DNA of 64,000 nucleotides, taken from assembly GCA_014607495.2 (NCBI GenBank), contig CP053175.1, forward strand, positions 7,316,001 to 7,380,000, given 5' to 3'. Below are positions 43,635-54,809 of this stretch, piece by piece. This stretch comes from Carposina sasakii (Eukaryota > Arthropoda > Insecta > Lepidoptera > Carposinidae). The translations under genes and the position numbers were made by a program. The notes under the pieces are model-generated. The model had not been told where the DNA came from, made no database searches, and was given only the letters and a program-made list of their open reading frames with translations. Numbering within the stretch: position 1 is the stretch's first letter; each line of letters starts with the position of its first letter.

Positions 43635-43925
43635 ACATGTCGTAAGAGTTGAGTAAGGAACTCGGGCATTCTCTCAGGCGATAAGCTAGCAACTTGTCAC
43701 TGGGCATTAACATCTGTGGAGCAAGTACTAACCTCTCGATAGTCCGTAATGATATCGTCAAACTGTCAAATCCCTTTTTTTTCTATCGACTCGCAGATAG
43801 CGTTACGACGACGGATAAAAATGTAATGTTCACGTTTACCCTACTAAGGTATAGTATGTACTCAGGTATAGCCGCTATGCTAAACGTAGCTATGGGATGT
43901 TAATAATAATCCTGCACTTCTGTCT
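43635..43925 (-). repeat. R repeat split by a small MITE
   Basis: Left part CGTAAGAGTTGAGTAAGGAA to AACATCTG; right part GCTATGCTAAACGTAGCTAT to ACTTCTGTCTACCCC. The R order resumes exactly on either side of the insert. Confidence 0.65.
43727..43868. mobile_element. small MITE S (diverged copy)
   Basis: CAAGTACTAACCTCTCGATA, CAAACTGTCAAATC. The same core is at 61239-61347, where clear TIRs can be read. Confidence 0.5.
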
Positions 43926-43969
43926 ACCCCATATATTTTTAAACCCCTTAACCCCTTCGTAGGTGAAGA

Positions 43970-44190
43970 AATACATACATATAATCACGCCTTTTGCCCA
44001 TACGGGGTAGGCAGAGCACCAAGGGCCGATAGGACAACATGGTGCCACTTCTGACCAATTTTGAGGGCATAGTTGAGATGTACAAGTTCGGTTAGTAGTG
44101 ACAGGTGGTCAGCCCATCGCCTACAAAACACCAAGACCCTCTTGTCCCTCTACTAACTTGTACAGTATGCCCGGGAAGAGAAGCTTGTAG
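43970..44190 (-). repeat. T repeat
   Basis: ACATACATATAATCACGCCT to AGTATGCCCGGGAAGAGAAG; the head end is missing. Confidence 0.7.
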
Positions 44191-44194
44191 GTTA

Positions 44195-44520
44195 AGAAAA
44201 ATATACTTAATGAAATTTTGCTTTCATATTTAAAATATTCGATGCCAGTATTATTTGCTCATTCATATTTCGAGTCCACAGTGAAAGGTGACCCTTAAAT
44301 CAAATATTTACTAAATGTCTAGACCTTGACTTCAGCCATTTATTTGAACACATTTTATTGTCTAAGTACAAGATTAAGTGACGAGCCGTTTGTAATATTA
44401 AACTAAGTTGAAACTAAGTGATAGAGTGACATTGAAGGAATGCTTTGAAATAATAAATACGTTACTGAGATAGAGGCGTGAAGGACAATGCGTATGAAAA
44501 ATAATGTAAGATATATGCTA
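44195..44520. other. no gene seen
   Basis: AT-rich, unassigned. Confidence 0.4.
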
Positions 44521-44524
44521 GGTG

Positions 44525-44580
44525 TACAGGGTGTAACAAAAGGGTTATGTTAACCGAAATGCTATGCACGTGGGTATAAT
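44525..44580 (+). repeat. M2 fragment
   Basis: TACAGGGTGTAACAAAAGGG, GTTAACCGAAATGCTATG. Confidence 0.5.
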
Positions 44581-44639
44581 ACTTATAGCTGATGTATTCT
44601 AGGCATAATTAAACATACATACATATAAGTGATATATCT

Positions 44640-44780
44640 CCCATTGGATTGATTGCTGTGTTTGTATCTGAAATGCGGTGGTAGGTTCACCTTTACCACG
44701 TGGGACTTAATAGGATAAAAAAGTGGTTATGTAATTTGCACACTTCTATCCAACCTATTTAGGGTATAATGGGCGTGAAT
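44640..44780 (+). repeat. T2 repeat
   Basis: GAAATGCGGTGGTAGGTTCA, CTTTACCACGTGGGACTTAA, ATTTGCACACTTCTATCCAA, ATGGGCGTGAATATA. This is the fullest T2 copy. Confidence 0.6.
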
Positions 44781-45042
44781 ATACATGGTATTTTTTGGTC
44801 GTCAACGTTCCCGAAAACTACGGAATCTCCTCATCATCACGATCATTTTTCTCCATAGAAGCATACATGGAAAGTGTCTTGTTCCCAAGGTATTAGGGTC
44901 CAAAGTTGAATAAATAGACTGCGTTTTTCTGCATAAGTGCACATAGACGCGCGTACCAAGATTTTTTCACAAGAAATAATTAATATCTATCTATGAAAAA
45001 AATTGTATAAACACTGCACACTATAAAAGGTCTCATCTCATT

Positions 45043-45540
45043 ATGGACACTGAACATAGGTTTGAAGCACACATACTGGAACTTGTTCGCAACTGTTTTT
45101 ATCGTTTCACAAGAAATAACTCGCTAATATTATCTAAGTTTAATTATGGGGATGCTGTGTATGGGCCAAGGCTTCTAGCGAAGACAAAAAATCTTATACA
45201 ACGTGTCCAGAACGCTTGTGCCCGATTCTGTTTTAATATACCACCTAGGAGTCATGTTTCGCCTTACCTGAATGACGCCAAAGTTTTGAACATGTCCTCA
45301 AGGAGATCTTTTCACTACGCATTCCTGTTATTTGGCATAATTAATAACTGTTCACCATCATATTTATACAGTAAACTTTCCTGGTCTTCATCTACCTTCC
45401 ACACAGTACAACAGCTTTTAAGGGTAGTTTTAAATATACTGCATCGAATAATATACCTCCCCCAATACGTTACCTTCCAAATATAAATATAAGAAGCATT
45501 TTAAGGAATTAATTTTTGACTTGCAACTCTCTGGTTTAAC
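45043..45540 (+). pseudogene. LINE A ORF2 C-terminus
   Basis: The frame to 45486 carries I-L-S-K-F-N-Y-G-D-A-V-Y-G-P, then I-Q-R-V-Q-N-A-C-A-R-F-C-F and P-S-Y-L-Y-S-K-L. This is the domain that follows reverse transcriptase in CR1/Jockey-type LINEs. The catalytic motifs are absent because of 5' truncation. After a frameshift near 45430 the last codons (I-P-P-P-I-R-Y-L-P, then L-I-F-D-L-Q-L-S-G-L-T) end near 45540. The ATG at 45043 is internal to the original protein, not a true start. Confidence 0.7.
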
Positions 45541-45590
45541 GTAATATCTACTTACTACCCACTCAATTCTATTATATTTGTTTTATTCTT

Positions 45591-45966
45591 TTGAAAAAAC
45601 TTTATTCTTTATTGCACATACACAAAAAGAAATATGGCATGCAACATTAAAGAAGAGATGCATGTACAATGGCAAGCTTATCTCTACATCTCTTCCAGCA
45701 AGCCAAGCAAGTAAAGAGAAATTGTTAACAACAGGGTAACGCAATTATACAAATTCTAAGAAACTACAAAACTACATTAAAAAAAAAAGGAGAAAAAACA
45801 AATGACAGCATATTCATATAATGGACAGGTAGTGATCCTTCAGCTTTTTCCTAAATGTGCCAACAGTGTGACAATCTCTAACCGTGTGGGGTAATTCATT
45901 CCAGAGCTTAACCGCCCGAACCGAGAAAGAATACCCAAAACTTTTGCCTATTGTGAACTTGATATA
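45591..45966 (-). mobile_element. LINE B 3' fragment nested in LINE A
   Basis: On the minus strand it encodes about 55 residues (S-F-S-V-R-A-V-K-L-W-N-E-L-P and V-G-T-F-R-K-K-L-K) and a 3' end with GTGCAATAAAGAATAAAG. It is flanked by a 12-bp direct repeat, TGTTTTATTCTT (45579-45590 and 45967-45978). Confidence 0.8.
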
Positions 45967-46514
45967 TGTTTTATTCTTAAATACTTATATGATCTTTTAT
46001 TTTTTTTTTTATCTGTATGTATAGTATTGTATTGTATTTTATCTATCTATATTTATATAATTACATTATAAATAAATGTAAAGATATGTTTTGATTTTAT
46101 AGTTTACCCAATTAACCAGCAGGTTAATTGTATAAATAGCTTGTGCATTTATGTAGTTACCATATTGAAAATTTGATTCATATTTTATAGTGTATTCTGG
46201 AACACTAATATACGGGTCCAGCTGAAAACCAGCGCTGCAGGCCATCTGTTTTGGTCTGCAGCTGTATGCTGAGCTGGGTTCATTTCAGCATAATTATTTT
46301 TTTTGTGTTTGGCTGTATTGTGAAACATTTTTGAATGTTGAATAAATAATTTCTTTCTTTCTTTCTTTCTATAAATTACGCCCGATTATATTTTTTTTTC
46401 CCAAAAAATTTCCATCGTTTCCCGGCATTTTTATTTGGCATAAACTTACTTTATTTGATGTATAGAGTACGTACCCTTCGTTAAGGGTGGCAACGAAAAA
46501 ACTATATGTATGGA

Positions 46515-46980
46515 TTTAAGTACGTAAAAGGATTTGAATATTACATTATATTTATATTTATATATATAGTATCTGTATTGTATGTGATGCTAGCTAGATT
46601 TATAACATTAACCAATTAATAACTTTTATCTTTATCTATTAAACTTTATCTTTGTGTAACTAACATAACTAACATTTGCATGCCAATGACTGGCAAATAT
46701 GCAGGAGCAAATTTTTCTATTACACTATCACCATTATGTACCAATATTTATGCAAATAAATGATCTGAATCTGAATTACTTTCCAATTCAATAACCCAAT
46801 ATTAATCCCACAAAGAGATACTCGTACATACAATAGAATACTGCACAAACAATGTAGAGAAAAGGAAGGAAGTACTTACGGGATAATGAAGTATTTTGAA
46901 TTTTAGGGTACTGAAGGTTTCTTACAAATGTATATAAGATGTTGGAGTTACACCCTATGTAGGTCACTCACCGGTGACCT
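46515..46980. other. no gene seen
   Basis: AT-rich. A TGAATCTGAATTA tail near 46780 may be a LINE 3' end. Confidence 0.35.
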
Positions 46981-46984
46981 TACA

Positions 46985-47262
46985 GAATGGCGCGCATATC
47001 TCATTATCTTCCTGTCCTTAATATTTAATTAATTATTTATTTATTACAATATGGTTTCTTTCGAAACTCATATTGCCAATGATTTGGCATTGATTTTACG
47101 GCGGGCTGCTTGCCTGACGCCAAACCTCGGGTACAGCTAAGTGACAATTTTAGAAAATCCGTACATGAATTAAATTTAGCTACAGGCCCGTAACTGGGAT
47201 CGAACCCACGCCTTCAGACTGAAAGGCGCACGTCATAACCATTGGACTATCACTGCACATGT
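46985..47262 (-). repeat. SINE A2
   Basis: CAATATGGTTTCTTTCGAAA, GCCAAACCTCGGGTACAGCT, TCGAACCCACGCCTTCAGAC and CCATTGGACTATCACTGC (tRNA-like head on the minus strand). Confidence 0.7.
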
Positions 47263-47289
47263 AAGCTTCAGAAATGACTCTTTAGTCAC

Positions 47290-47790
47290 ATCATATAGGG
47301 CGCAATAAATAAAAAATAAAATAAAAATCATTTATTTCAAACCGAGATCCATAACAATAAAATTGTGTTCTAATAAATGAAATAATTAAAAATTTAATTG
47401 AATTAAAATTATATGCCATTAAATTAATAAATAAAATTAGAATCATAATAAAATTTGTGCTAGTTTAAAAAATATATATCTATAAACACCAATTATTGTA
47501 TTGGAAGGGTGTCTAGGTGCACTCTTAGTAACCATCCACTAGAACGGAAAAATCTACGGATCAGCATATTACCTCTGACCGCCAGAGCCCTACGCTCCCT
47601 TTCAATATCTGCATTGTCTGTAAGGTCGTCGGAGACAATGTGACCGAGATATTTAAAAGTATGTACTCTGTTAATTTTATCACCATTAAGCGTTATATCT
47701 GGCACGTTGTCCACATGTCTACCTGCGGCCTTAAAGACAATTTTTACTGTTATAAATAAGGCCATGTGAAGCAGCATATGTTGAACAGAC
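47290..47790 (-). mobile_element. LINE C 3' fragment
   Basis: Minus-strand LINE remnant: C-terminal codons at 47777-47493, then an AT-rich 3' UTR to near 47290 with an ATAAAATAAAAA-type tail. Confidence 0.6.
47493..47777 (-). pseudogene. LINE C ORF2 fragment
   Basis: Residues N-R-V-H-T-F-K-Y-L-G-H-I-V-S-D-D-L, then D-N-A-D-I-E-R-E-R-R-A-L-A-V-R-G-N-M-L, are the segment just after the reverse transcriptase palm (F-K-Y-L-G) in a LINE of Lepidoptera. The 94-residue frame has no catalytic motif and loses similarity after R-R-F. It is a different LINE type from those at 23720 and 45043. Confidence 0.65.
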
Positions 47791-47865
47791 GGTTAACATC
47801 TTTTGAATGATTAAATGATTTTTCGTACTTAAATAATGGGGCATAATAATTATCAAAACTACTTT

Positions 47866-48030
47866 AGTAAATGCGAAAGTAAGTTTGTTTGTTTGTTACC
47901 ACCTTCACCCTTTATTTACTTAACCAATAGACTTAAATTTTGCATAATTTATATAGTTAGTGGTACGGAGAAGGATATAGGCTATATTATGAAGTCCACA
48001 ACGATGAAGTTGCGGGCAACATCATTTTTT
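47866..48030 (+). repeat. L-related repeat
   Basis: AAATGCGAAAGTAAGTTTGT, CTTTATTTACTTAACCAATA, AGTGGTACGGAGAAGGATAT. It is the uninterrupted form of 22545-23095. Confidence 0.55.
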
Positions 48031-48396
48031 TTAATAAAACGATTAAATCCAAAAAAGATACGGCCATGATACCCATAGCGAAGAAAGGTAAATGGTCAGT
48101 AACAAGTTGCTAGCTAAACTCCTGAAGCTAGGCAGAAAACTGCTGAAAATTAAGGTCGTTCAACCATAGATAATCTAGAGTAATATCGAAACATTTTAGG
48201 CTATTTTAAGCATTTTAAAGTTTTGCAGCGGAAACTTGTAAACTTTTCACGATACACGGAACTCTTGTACAGCGTTGTGTTTACTCTTGGCGAAGAGTTT
48301 AAATACTCCCCATTAGGTTCCCGCTAGCATGTAATAAGGCCATGTGCTTTGTTATTTATTATCTTAGTTAAAAACTAATTTGTACAAGGTTTTACT

Positions 48397-48656
48397 ATTT
48401 TTTATAGCCGCGTGGTGCCGGCAGAGTAGAGTTTGTACCACCCCATGCCTGCCCGTGGGTATCGTACGAGGCGCGGGAAGTGGACAGCGCCTCCCGTGCT
48501 GACAACATAGTCCGAAAATCACACTGCGGTCACCAACCCGCCTGCCCAGCGTGGTGAAAATTATTGACAATCCCCCCCTGTGGCAGTAGTCTTGTGGCGT
48601 GCCCTGGGGGAGGCCTACGTCCACAGTGGACGGCAATAGGCTGAAGACAGACAGAC
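48397..48656 (+). repeat. Y repeat with target duplication
   Basis: AGCCGCGTGGTGCCGGCAGA to GACGGCAATAGGCTGA and a (GACA)n end. It is flanked by ACAAGGTTTTACT (48384-48396 and 48657-48669). Confidence 0.85.
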
Positions 48657-48669
48657 ACAAGGTTTTACT

Positions 48670-48940
48670 GGAATACTTAAGGGTGTCAAAATAATAACAT
48701 CGTTTGGCATCGACGACGTTCGTTATCGCAACACAATAATAGCGATTGGAATTTCATCACGTGACGAACGTGTGAAAATGCCTATGCCTGGAGCAAATTG
48801 GAGCAACTCCCACAAACCTGTCTAGCAACTCCCACTAGTAAGCTCTGGATACCCTATTTCAGAACACAGCCATATATGATACTAGTGGACGCCCGCGAAA
48901 AAGGGCATTACGTGCGAAGCTAGGGCGGGTCATTGTATGC
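48670..48940. other. no gene; L end at 48882
   Basis: Unassigned DNA, then ACTAGTGGACGCCCGCGA (48881-48898), the first bases of an inverted L repeat that then breaks off. Confidence 0.45.
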
Positions 48941-48946
48941 CACCCC

Positions 48947-49467
48947 ATGCCATGAAATAAAGTTAGTTTATGCCTGGGACGATTTAGATTTTTTGTAAAA
49001 AATTTTAATTACTTGATCGTATCCAGTGTTTGTGTTAGTTTTTCTTAGCCGCGTGGTGCCGCCGCAGAGAGTTTGTACCACCCCTGCCTGCCGTGGGTAT
49101 CGTACGAGGGAGGGTTCCGGGAGGTGAGCAGCAGCGCCTCCCGTACTGACAACGTCCGAAAATACAAACTGCGGTCACCAACCCGCCTGCCCAGCGTGGT
49201 GACTATGGGCAAATACCCCCCATGACAGTCTTGTGGCGTGCCCTGGGGGAGGCCTAGGTCCAGCAGTGGACTGCAATAGGCGGTCTTATAGCCACCACGC
49301 GTCTATGTGCATTTATGCAAAAAACGCATTCTATTTACTCAACTTTGGGCCCTAATATCTTGGAAACCAGACACTTCCCAGGTATGCTTCCATGAAAAAA
49401 AATTATCGTGTTGATGGAGAGATTCCGCAGTATTCGGGAACGTTGACGACCAAAAAACACCTGTATA
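48947..49467 (-). mobile_element. M1 MITE split by Y
   Basis: The left part (CATGAAATAAAGTTAGTTTA to GTGTTTGTGTTAGTT) and the right part (CACGCGTCTATGTGCATTTA to AAAACACCTGTAT) are M1 in reverse. The left terminus is missing. Confidence 0.65.
49045..49282 (+). repeat. Y repeat inside M1
   Basis: TAGCCGCGTGGTGCCGCCGC to TGGACTGCAATAGGC. Confidence 0.75.
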
Positions 49468-49639
49468 GCCTACAGCCTTACTCGATAAATAGGCTATCGA
49501 ACACTAAAAGAATTTTTCATATCAGATTAGTAGTTCCTGAGATTAGTGAGTTCAAATACATAAATAAATAAACAAACTCTTCAGCTAATATTAGTATAGA
49601 TTATGGTGTGTTAAAACTTATTTATATTATGTTGTGTTG

Positions 49640-49805
49640 TGAAATTGTCACTTAGCTAGTGCCTCGGAAGCACATCAAAATCGTTGGTCCTGCGCTTGAT
49701 CTATATCTATATAGTGCGCCTGTGTTTGCACACTTGTGCACTATAATAGCTTGTGCGCACTTGGCTTATCTCCGTGAAGATTGGCCGACCGAAATACGGT
49801 CAAAG
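49640..49805 (+). repeat. SINE A fragment
   Basis: AATTGTCACTTAGCTAGTGC, ATCGTTGGTCCTGCGCTTGA, TGGCCGACCGAAATACGGTC. Confidence 0.6.
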
Positions 49806-49809
49806 ACAT

Positions 49810-50160
49810 TATTAATGAGGATAACGTGCAGTAAACGTTATGCTCGCCATGCTGAAAGCGCACTAAAGCGGGCGTCTAATAATGCCAGGTTAGAATGCAC
49901 GAAGAATAGCAGCATAAAATTAAAAACGAAACGACTCATTAAGTTCTTCTTGACGAGAATTAAACTGTTCCGAGTTAATGAATGGTTTTGTCAGCGAGAA
50001 CGAAGTTTGGAGGTGCTTTTTATATAAATTACTTAACTTAATTTATATTAGACTTTACTACATCATATAAAAACCTGATGGACTCTGTCAGCGTGGACCG
50101 CAGAAAAGTTTCGATTTTTCTCTCTTAGTAATATTTTCTGGGACCGATGTCTTAAAGAGG
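49810..50160. other. no gene seen
   Basis: The plus-strand frame ending at 50027 starts in the SINE and has no recognisable domain; the rest is unassigned. Confidence 0.35.
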
Positions 50161-50164
50161 GCGG

Positions 50165-50265
50165 CTGGTAATGACTGGATGGCGAAAACGAGCCATGTGG
50201 CGGCCTGGCTCTGGGGGAGGCCTACGTCCAACAGTGGACTGTAATATATTGACGACGACGACATT
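50165..50265 (+). repeat. LINE C-terminal remnant, Y-type tail
   Basis: CTGGTAATGACTGGATGGCG, GGGGGAGGCCTACGTCCAAC, (GAC)n end. Confidence 0.5.
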
Positions 50266-50479
50266 ACGGACTTCGTCAGCGAGGACTTCAGAAAAAAGAA
50301 AATCTCAAAATATTCTGGGGATATTATATTTTCCGGGGATGAAATATAGCCAAGGCTCTAAACTACTTGTGTATAAAATTTCATTTAAATCGATTCTGTA
50401 GAATTTGCGTGAAGTAGGCGAACATTAATTGGTGCTTTGTACATTAACATACATTATTATAATAGACACGGCCATGTTT

Positions 50480-50690
50480 CCAAAATAGGATAGGCGAACT
50501 GCAGGATCATAAAAACAAATCCCACCGTCACATTTAGGAAAGCAGGAGCAGATGTAAACGACCAAGAACAAGCTAAGCTTATCGCCTGAGAGAATTCCCA
50601 AACTTAGTCGACTCTTACGACATGCACGGAAGGAGATGCAGCTGATGTACTCTAGTAAAGCCGCGCATCAGCACATCCAAACTTTATGCT
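50480..50690 (+). repeat. R repeat
   Basis: AAATAGGATAGGCGAACTGC, TTAGTCGACTCTTACGACAT, AAGGAGATGCAGCTGATGTA, CGCGCATCAGCAC. Confidence 0.65.
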
Positions 50691-50699
50691 CCCAGAGCC

Positions 50700-51215
50700 C
50701 CTCATCAAGGGAATTCTATTGTATCCCTGAAATGGTCGCCATGAAAGAAAAAAAAACGGAATCAGCTCAACTCTCAAAAAATACACTACTTAATTTGTAC
50801 AAGATAGGATGTACGGATTAATTTTGGACTTATTAGACGTAATTAGTGACCATTTTTGAGATAAAATGTCGGGAGTAATAACAGTTAAGTCAGCTTGTGT
50901 TTTTGTTTATTCTTTATTTTATGCAACGAACGGGAATTACTTTAGTAATACAAAAGCAAGTACCTATATCTTTAAACATTTATTTATGCTAGGATTATAA
51001 CATTGTTATTGCATTAGAATTCAAAAGGTTAATCATAAATATTATGCTTACTAATGTAAACTAAATATAGAAACATTATTAAATATAAATTTTTACATTG
51101 AAAAATTTCAATCTCCAATTTAAATTATTAACATACCAGCAAGAATAATTAACATATATTAAATAATGATTGTAGTTCTAAAATTCTGTAGCCAGAACTG
51201 CTGAATTTGTAGGAT
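50700..51215. other. no gene seen
   Basis: Very AT-rich, unassigned. Confidence 0.4.
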
Positions 51216-51219
51216 GTCT

Positions 51220-51375
51220 TAGCCACGTTTTGTTTATAGCAGGGCCAGATCAGTGACAAGTGGCTAGCTCATCACCCGCGAGAGAACACCCTTGATTTCT
51301 TTAGTCGACTCTTCCGACATTTACAAAAGGAGATATGCAGCTGATGTATTCTAATGAAGCCTCGCAGCATCATAG
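51220..51375 (+). repeat. R repeat
   Basis: TAGCCACGTTTTGTTTATAG, AGTGGCTAGCTCATCACCCG, TTTAGTCGACTCTTCCGACA. Confidence 0.6.
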
Positions 51376-51612
51376 ATAAGCAAATTAACCCCCTCCCATA
51401 CTAAAATAACCTTCAAAATACCCCATAATTCAGTACAGCAGAAAACCGGTTAAATCTCAGCTCATTTAGCACTAAGTCCGTCAGTCCCTCGGATTGATGA
51501 CGTCACTTCGCCGATTATTTTCACTTGCGAAAATTAAAAAAGTTCGCCAATGTCTTCGGCTAAGAGAATAGGCCTTTATGCAGAGCTGAAAAGGAATAGA
51601 AGAAACATCAAG

Positions 51613-51875
51613 GGAATATACATCTTACTAATATTATAAACGCGAAAGTTTGTCAGTATTGATGGTTGGATAGATGGATGGATGGTGTTTGTTACTCTTT
51701 CAAGTAAAAATGGCTGGAGCGATTTTAATTAAATTTGGTATGGAGTTAGCTGACACCCTGGATTAACACATAGGCTACTTTTTATCCTAGGAAAATATTT
51801 TTATCCCGGAAAATTTCGACATTTTGTTTATTCTGCAGTCCACGCGGACTAAGTCGCGGGAGTCCACTAGTTGGA
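51613..51875 (+). repeat. L repeat (Lep1/Helitron-like), complete
   Basis: TCTTACTAATATTATAAACG, a (GGAT)n run, GGAGCGATTTTAATTAAATT, ACATAGGCTACTTTTTATCC, ending GTCGCGGGAGTCCACTAGTT. The CTAG 3' end, lack of TIRs and lack of a target duplication fit a Helitron-like element. Confidence 0.7.
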
Positions 51876-51879
51876 TAAT

Positions 51880-52885
51880 AAATAAGATAATACATAAAAT
51901 AACTGTTTTTAGTAATTTGCTCAAAACACGGTATAGTAAAGTTATTATTACATCAGAGAAAAATGTTTTTCTTTGACATCGGGACAAACTCATCGATGTT
52001 CACTTTTAGAATACTCAATAGAAAAATATATTAAAAAAAGTACGAAATAAATACATAATGTGGCATGCAAATACTTTAATATATTTACATATATTAACAT
52101 ATATTTTCGATAGTTCAGTTATAATTTGTTAACACTGATTGATGTTGATCTATGTTGATCTTTCAAAATGGCCGGCTACATTTTATGGTATGACTCCTAT
52201 GCCTGTTTTCGAAACTAACATTTTTAATGCAATAACACAGGATATTATCAGGATGTATTCCTAGGCTACTATCTGTTAATTGTACCTAAAGTAAATAAAT
52301 AAATAAATAAATATTGTAGTCATACGTAGATTAAGAGCAAATTGGCTATGACAGACGGACAGACAGACGCACGAGTGATCCTATAAGGATTCCGTTTTTA
52401 AATTGTTTGCACGGAAGAAGTATAAAGCATTTAAAAATAAGAAATAAGTATAGAAGAAAGAAATACCTAAGAAATGTAAGTTTAAATGTTAAATAAATAA
52501 TTTCTTTTTTCTTCACCTGGAGAAAAACAATAAAGCATGCCAGTTCTAACGCATTATTCTCTCTAACCAAATACTTAGGTTTATGAGCGAAGTTTGTAGG
52601 ATTTTGGATTTTTCCCACATTAAGATAAGAGCGATTGGAAACTGAAGTTTTAAGTGGCTCGGTACTGGACATTCTAATGGTACTTTTGTGATTAGATTTT
52701 AAAATTTAATGGAGGATTTTTACCCATTTATAAGTCGTACTTACCTATTTACAGGTAAAGGAGGCTTATTGTGTATACACGTTGAAGCAAATCGGAAAAT
52801 AATTTATGAAAATTTTAATGAATTGCAAAATATAATGTATTCGTAACCATTTATATTTCCGTGTAAATTAATAGGAAAATTCTTG
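51880..52885. other. no gene; P fragment at 52322-52405
   Basis: AT-rich. The only recognised piece is a reversed P fragment (GACAGACGGACAGACAGACG, GATCCTATAAGGATTCCG). Minus-strand frames at 51787 and 52346 show no domains. Confidence 0.4.
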
Positions 52886-52889
52886 GTTA

Positions 52890-53050
52890 ATGTATGTCGT
52901 AAGAGTCGATTAAAGAACTCAGAGCATTCTCTCAGGCGATGAGCTACAAATACTAATATTTTACGCCGCCCTGCTATTCTAAACGTGGCTGTGGGACCTC
53001 CCATGAGATCCTGCAGTTCTGGCTACCCAGTTATAAGGACAGCGCCATGT
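52890..53050 (-). repeat. R repeat
   Basis: TATGTCGTAAGAGTCGATTA, CTGCTATTCTAAACGTGGCT, GAGATCCTGCAGTTCTGGCT. Confidence 0.6.
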
Positions 53051-53333
53051 ATATTTTGTTTGTATGTATGAGATTAAAAAGATTACAGGTACCTTATTAC
53101 ATATACATATACGAGTAGAACAACAATATAAGTACCATAAATAGACAAAACGATCACCCATTTTGGACGTAAATGTCATTCCAACACCAAAAGCCGTCGA
53201 AAGTAATGTCTTTCCTGTAAAAAATCGGTCAGTTCTTACCGCGCCGCCATTACTGACTGATTGATGTGTGTTGCTTCGACGTGAGAGTGTAGGGTGACTA
53301 TGGAGTCGGGAATGAATAGGGATTTATTTATTA

Positions 53334-53545
53334 CTAGTGGACGCCCGCGACTCCGTCCGCGTGACTACAGAAAAAAAACAAAATATCGAAATTATCCGGG
53401 ATAAAAACATTTTCCCGGGATAAAAAGTAGCCTATATGTTAAATGGGACCTGTCACAATATATTCTGAAAACTGCATCAAAATCGGTTCAGCCGTTTCTG
53501 AGATTAGCGTGCACAAACGCACAGACAAACAGACAAAAATTCCAA
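53334..53545 (-). repeat. L repeat
   Basis: ACTAGTGGACGCCCGCGACT, AAATATCGAAATTATCCGGG, AAAATCGGTTCAGCCGTTTC. The far end differs from 51613 and ends AAACAGACAAAAATTCC. Confidence 0.65.
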
Positions 53546-53694
53546 AAATCATTGTTTTGGGTACTATTGCGTTGATAAAGGTATTCTATAATATTTTTTC
53601 TTATATATCTTCCATGTACAGACAGCGATCCATTGCATTTTTATTATAAATATACATTACCTTAATTAAATATCTACCTGCTGATGCAGGGTTT

Positions 53695-53895
53695 TACCAA
53701 GAATACATCAGCTGCATCTCATTTCGTGCATGTAGTAAGATTAAGTAAGGACATTCTCTCAGGTGATAAACTAGCAACATGTCACTGATCTTTTACATCT
53801 GACCCCGCTTTGCTATAAGGCGATAGGATCTCATACGCTTATTCGTGTTTATGTAGTTCTGGTTACTTTATTTTTGGAAACACTGCTGTATGTAC
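53695..53895 (-). repeat. R repeat
   Basis: AAGAATACATCAGCTGCATC, ACTAGCAACATGTCACTGAT, CTGACCCCGCTTTGCTATAA. Confidence 0.6.
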
Positions 53896-53899
53896 TCGT

Positions 53900-54415
53900 A
53901 TATGTATGTTTAATGTATTTTGCCTTACCAATTGATTTCGGAGTTTGGTAAAACAAAGCTACTATATTAAAAAAAATAATTATATGTGTATCGATTACTG
54001 AATAATAAAATTGGTAGTGACCTTGGCCGTCCTAGGTTCGAATACGGCCAGATGCAGACTAAAAAATAATAATGTTATTGTATTATTAACTAAACTTAAA
54101 AGTTATCATTGTGTAGTTTAGTTTAGTTGCAAATATCAAAAAAAATCACATCAAAAATCTAGTAAATTTTAAGATTCCAAACTTATAGCATTTGTGTTCA
54201 AACAAGAACTTGTGTTAAGAATTCAGTTTCACAGTATATCCTATCTTCCCATAAATTCGTAGTCACCCTTCATATTTAGAAAAACCCTAAGGTCAAGCAG
54301 GTTGAAGTCAGTTTGAGTTGATATACAATCTACTGCGCTGATATTAATGGTGTTTTGCTCTATTACAAGGTGCGTAGGTACTTATTAAAGTTTGAGCTTG
54401 GGGCTTAAAGTGACT
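53900..54415. other. no gene; SINE-like B box at 54030
   Basis: GACCTTGGCCGTCCTAGGTT then CGAATACGGCCAGATGCA (54013-54056) resembles the middle of SINE B, eroded. The rest is unassigned. Confidence 0.35.
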
Positions 54416-54417
54416 AT

Positions 54418-54480
54418 ACAGGGTGTAACAGATGAGGTACCTATACATAGCGAAATACTGTGAAAATAGCCATAAAGTAA
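54418..54480 (+). repeat. M2 fragment
   Basis: ACAGGGTGTAACAGATGAGG, ATAGCGAAATACTGTGAAAA. Confidence 0.5.
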
Positions 54481-54534
54481 GATGGGGTAAGACTTAAATC
54501 TTAACTTAACTTTATCACGCAAGTACTTACATAC

Positions 54535-54805
54535 ATACGCCTTACATATATAATCACGCCTTTATCCCTTACAGGGTAGGCATAGCACCAAGGGCCGAAA
54601 AAACCACATGGTGCCACTTCTGACCGATTTTGAGGGTATAGTTGAGGTGTACAAGTTCGGTTAGTAGTGACAGGTGGTCAGCCCATCGCCTACAAAACAC
54701 CAAGACCCACTTGTCCCTCTACTGACTTATACAGCATGCCCGGGAAGAGAAGCAGCTGTAGTATTATACGGTTTTTTTTTTCACTTCCAGAGCAGCATAG
54801 AAAAA
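54535..54805 (-). repeat. T repeat, complete
   Basis: ATATAATCACGCCTTTATCC to CTTCCAGAGCAGCATAGAA. Confidence 0.75.
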
Positions 54806-54809
54806 GACG

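Larger units (their letters stand above)
45028..46368 (+). mobile_element. LINE A, 5'-truncated insertion
   Basis: It encodes the C-terminal part of a LINE protein, has a long 3' UTR and ends in a (TTTC)n tail (46352-46368). The 7-bp duplication at its ends shows insertion into M1. A second LINE piece lies in its 3' UTR. Confidence 0.75.
44780..46511 (+). mobile_element. M1 MITE carrying nested LINE pieces
   Basis: The first 248 bp (to 45027) and the last 137 bp (from 46375) are one M1 copy. The break is marked by a 7-bp duplication, CTATAAA (45021-45027 and 46369-46375). Confidence 0.8.
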
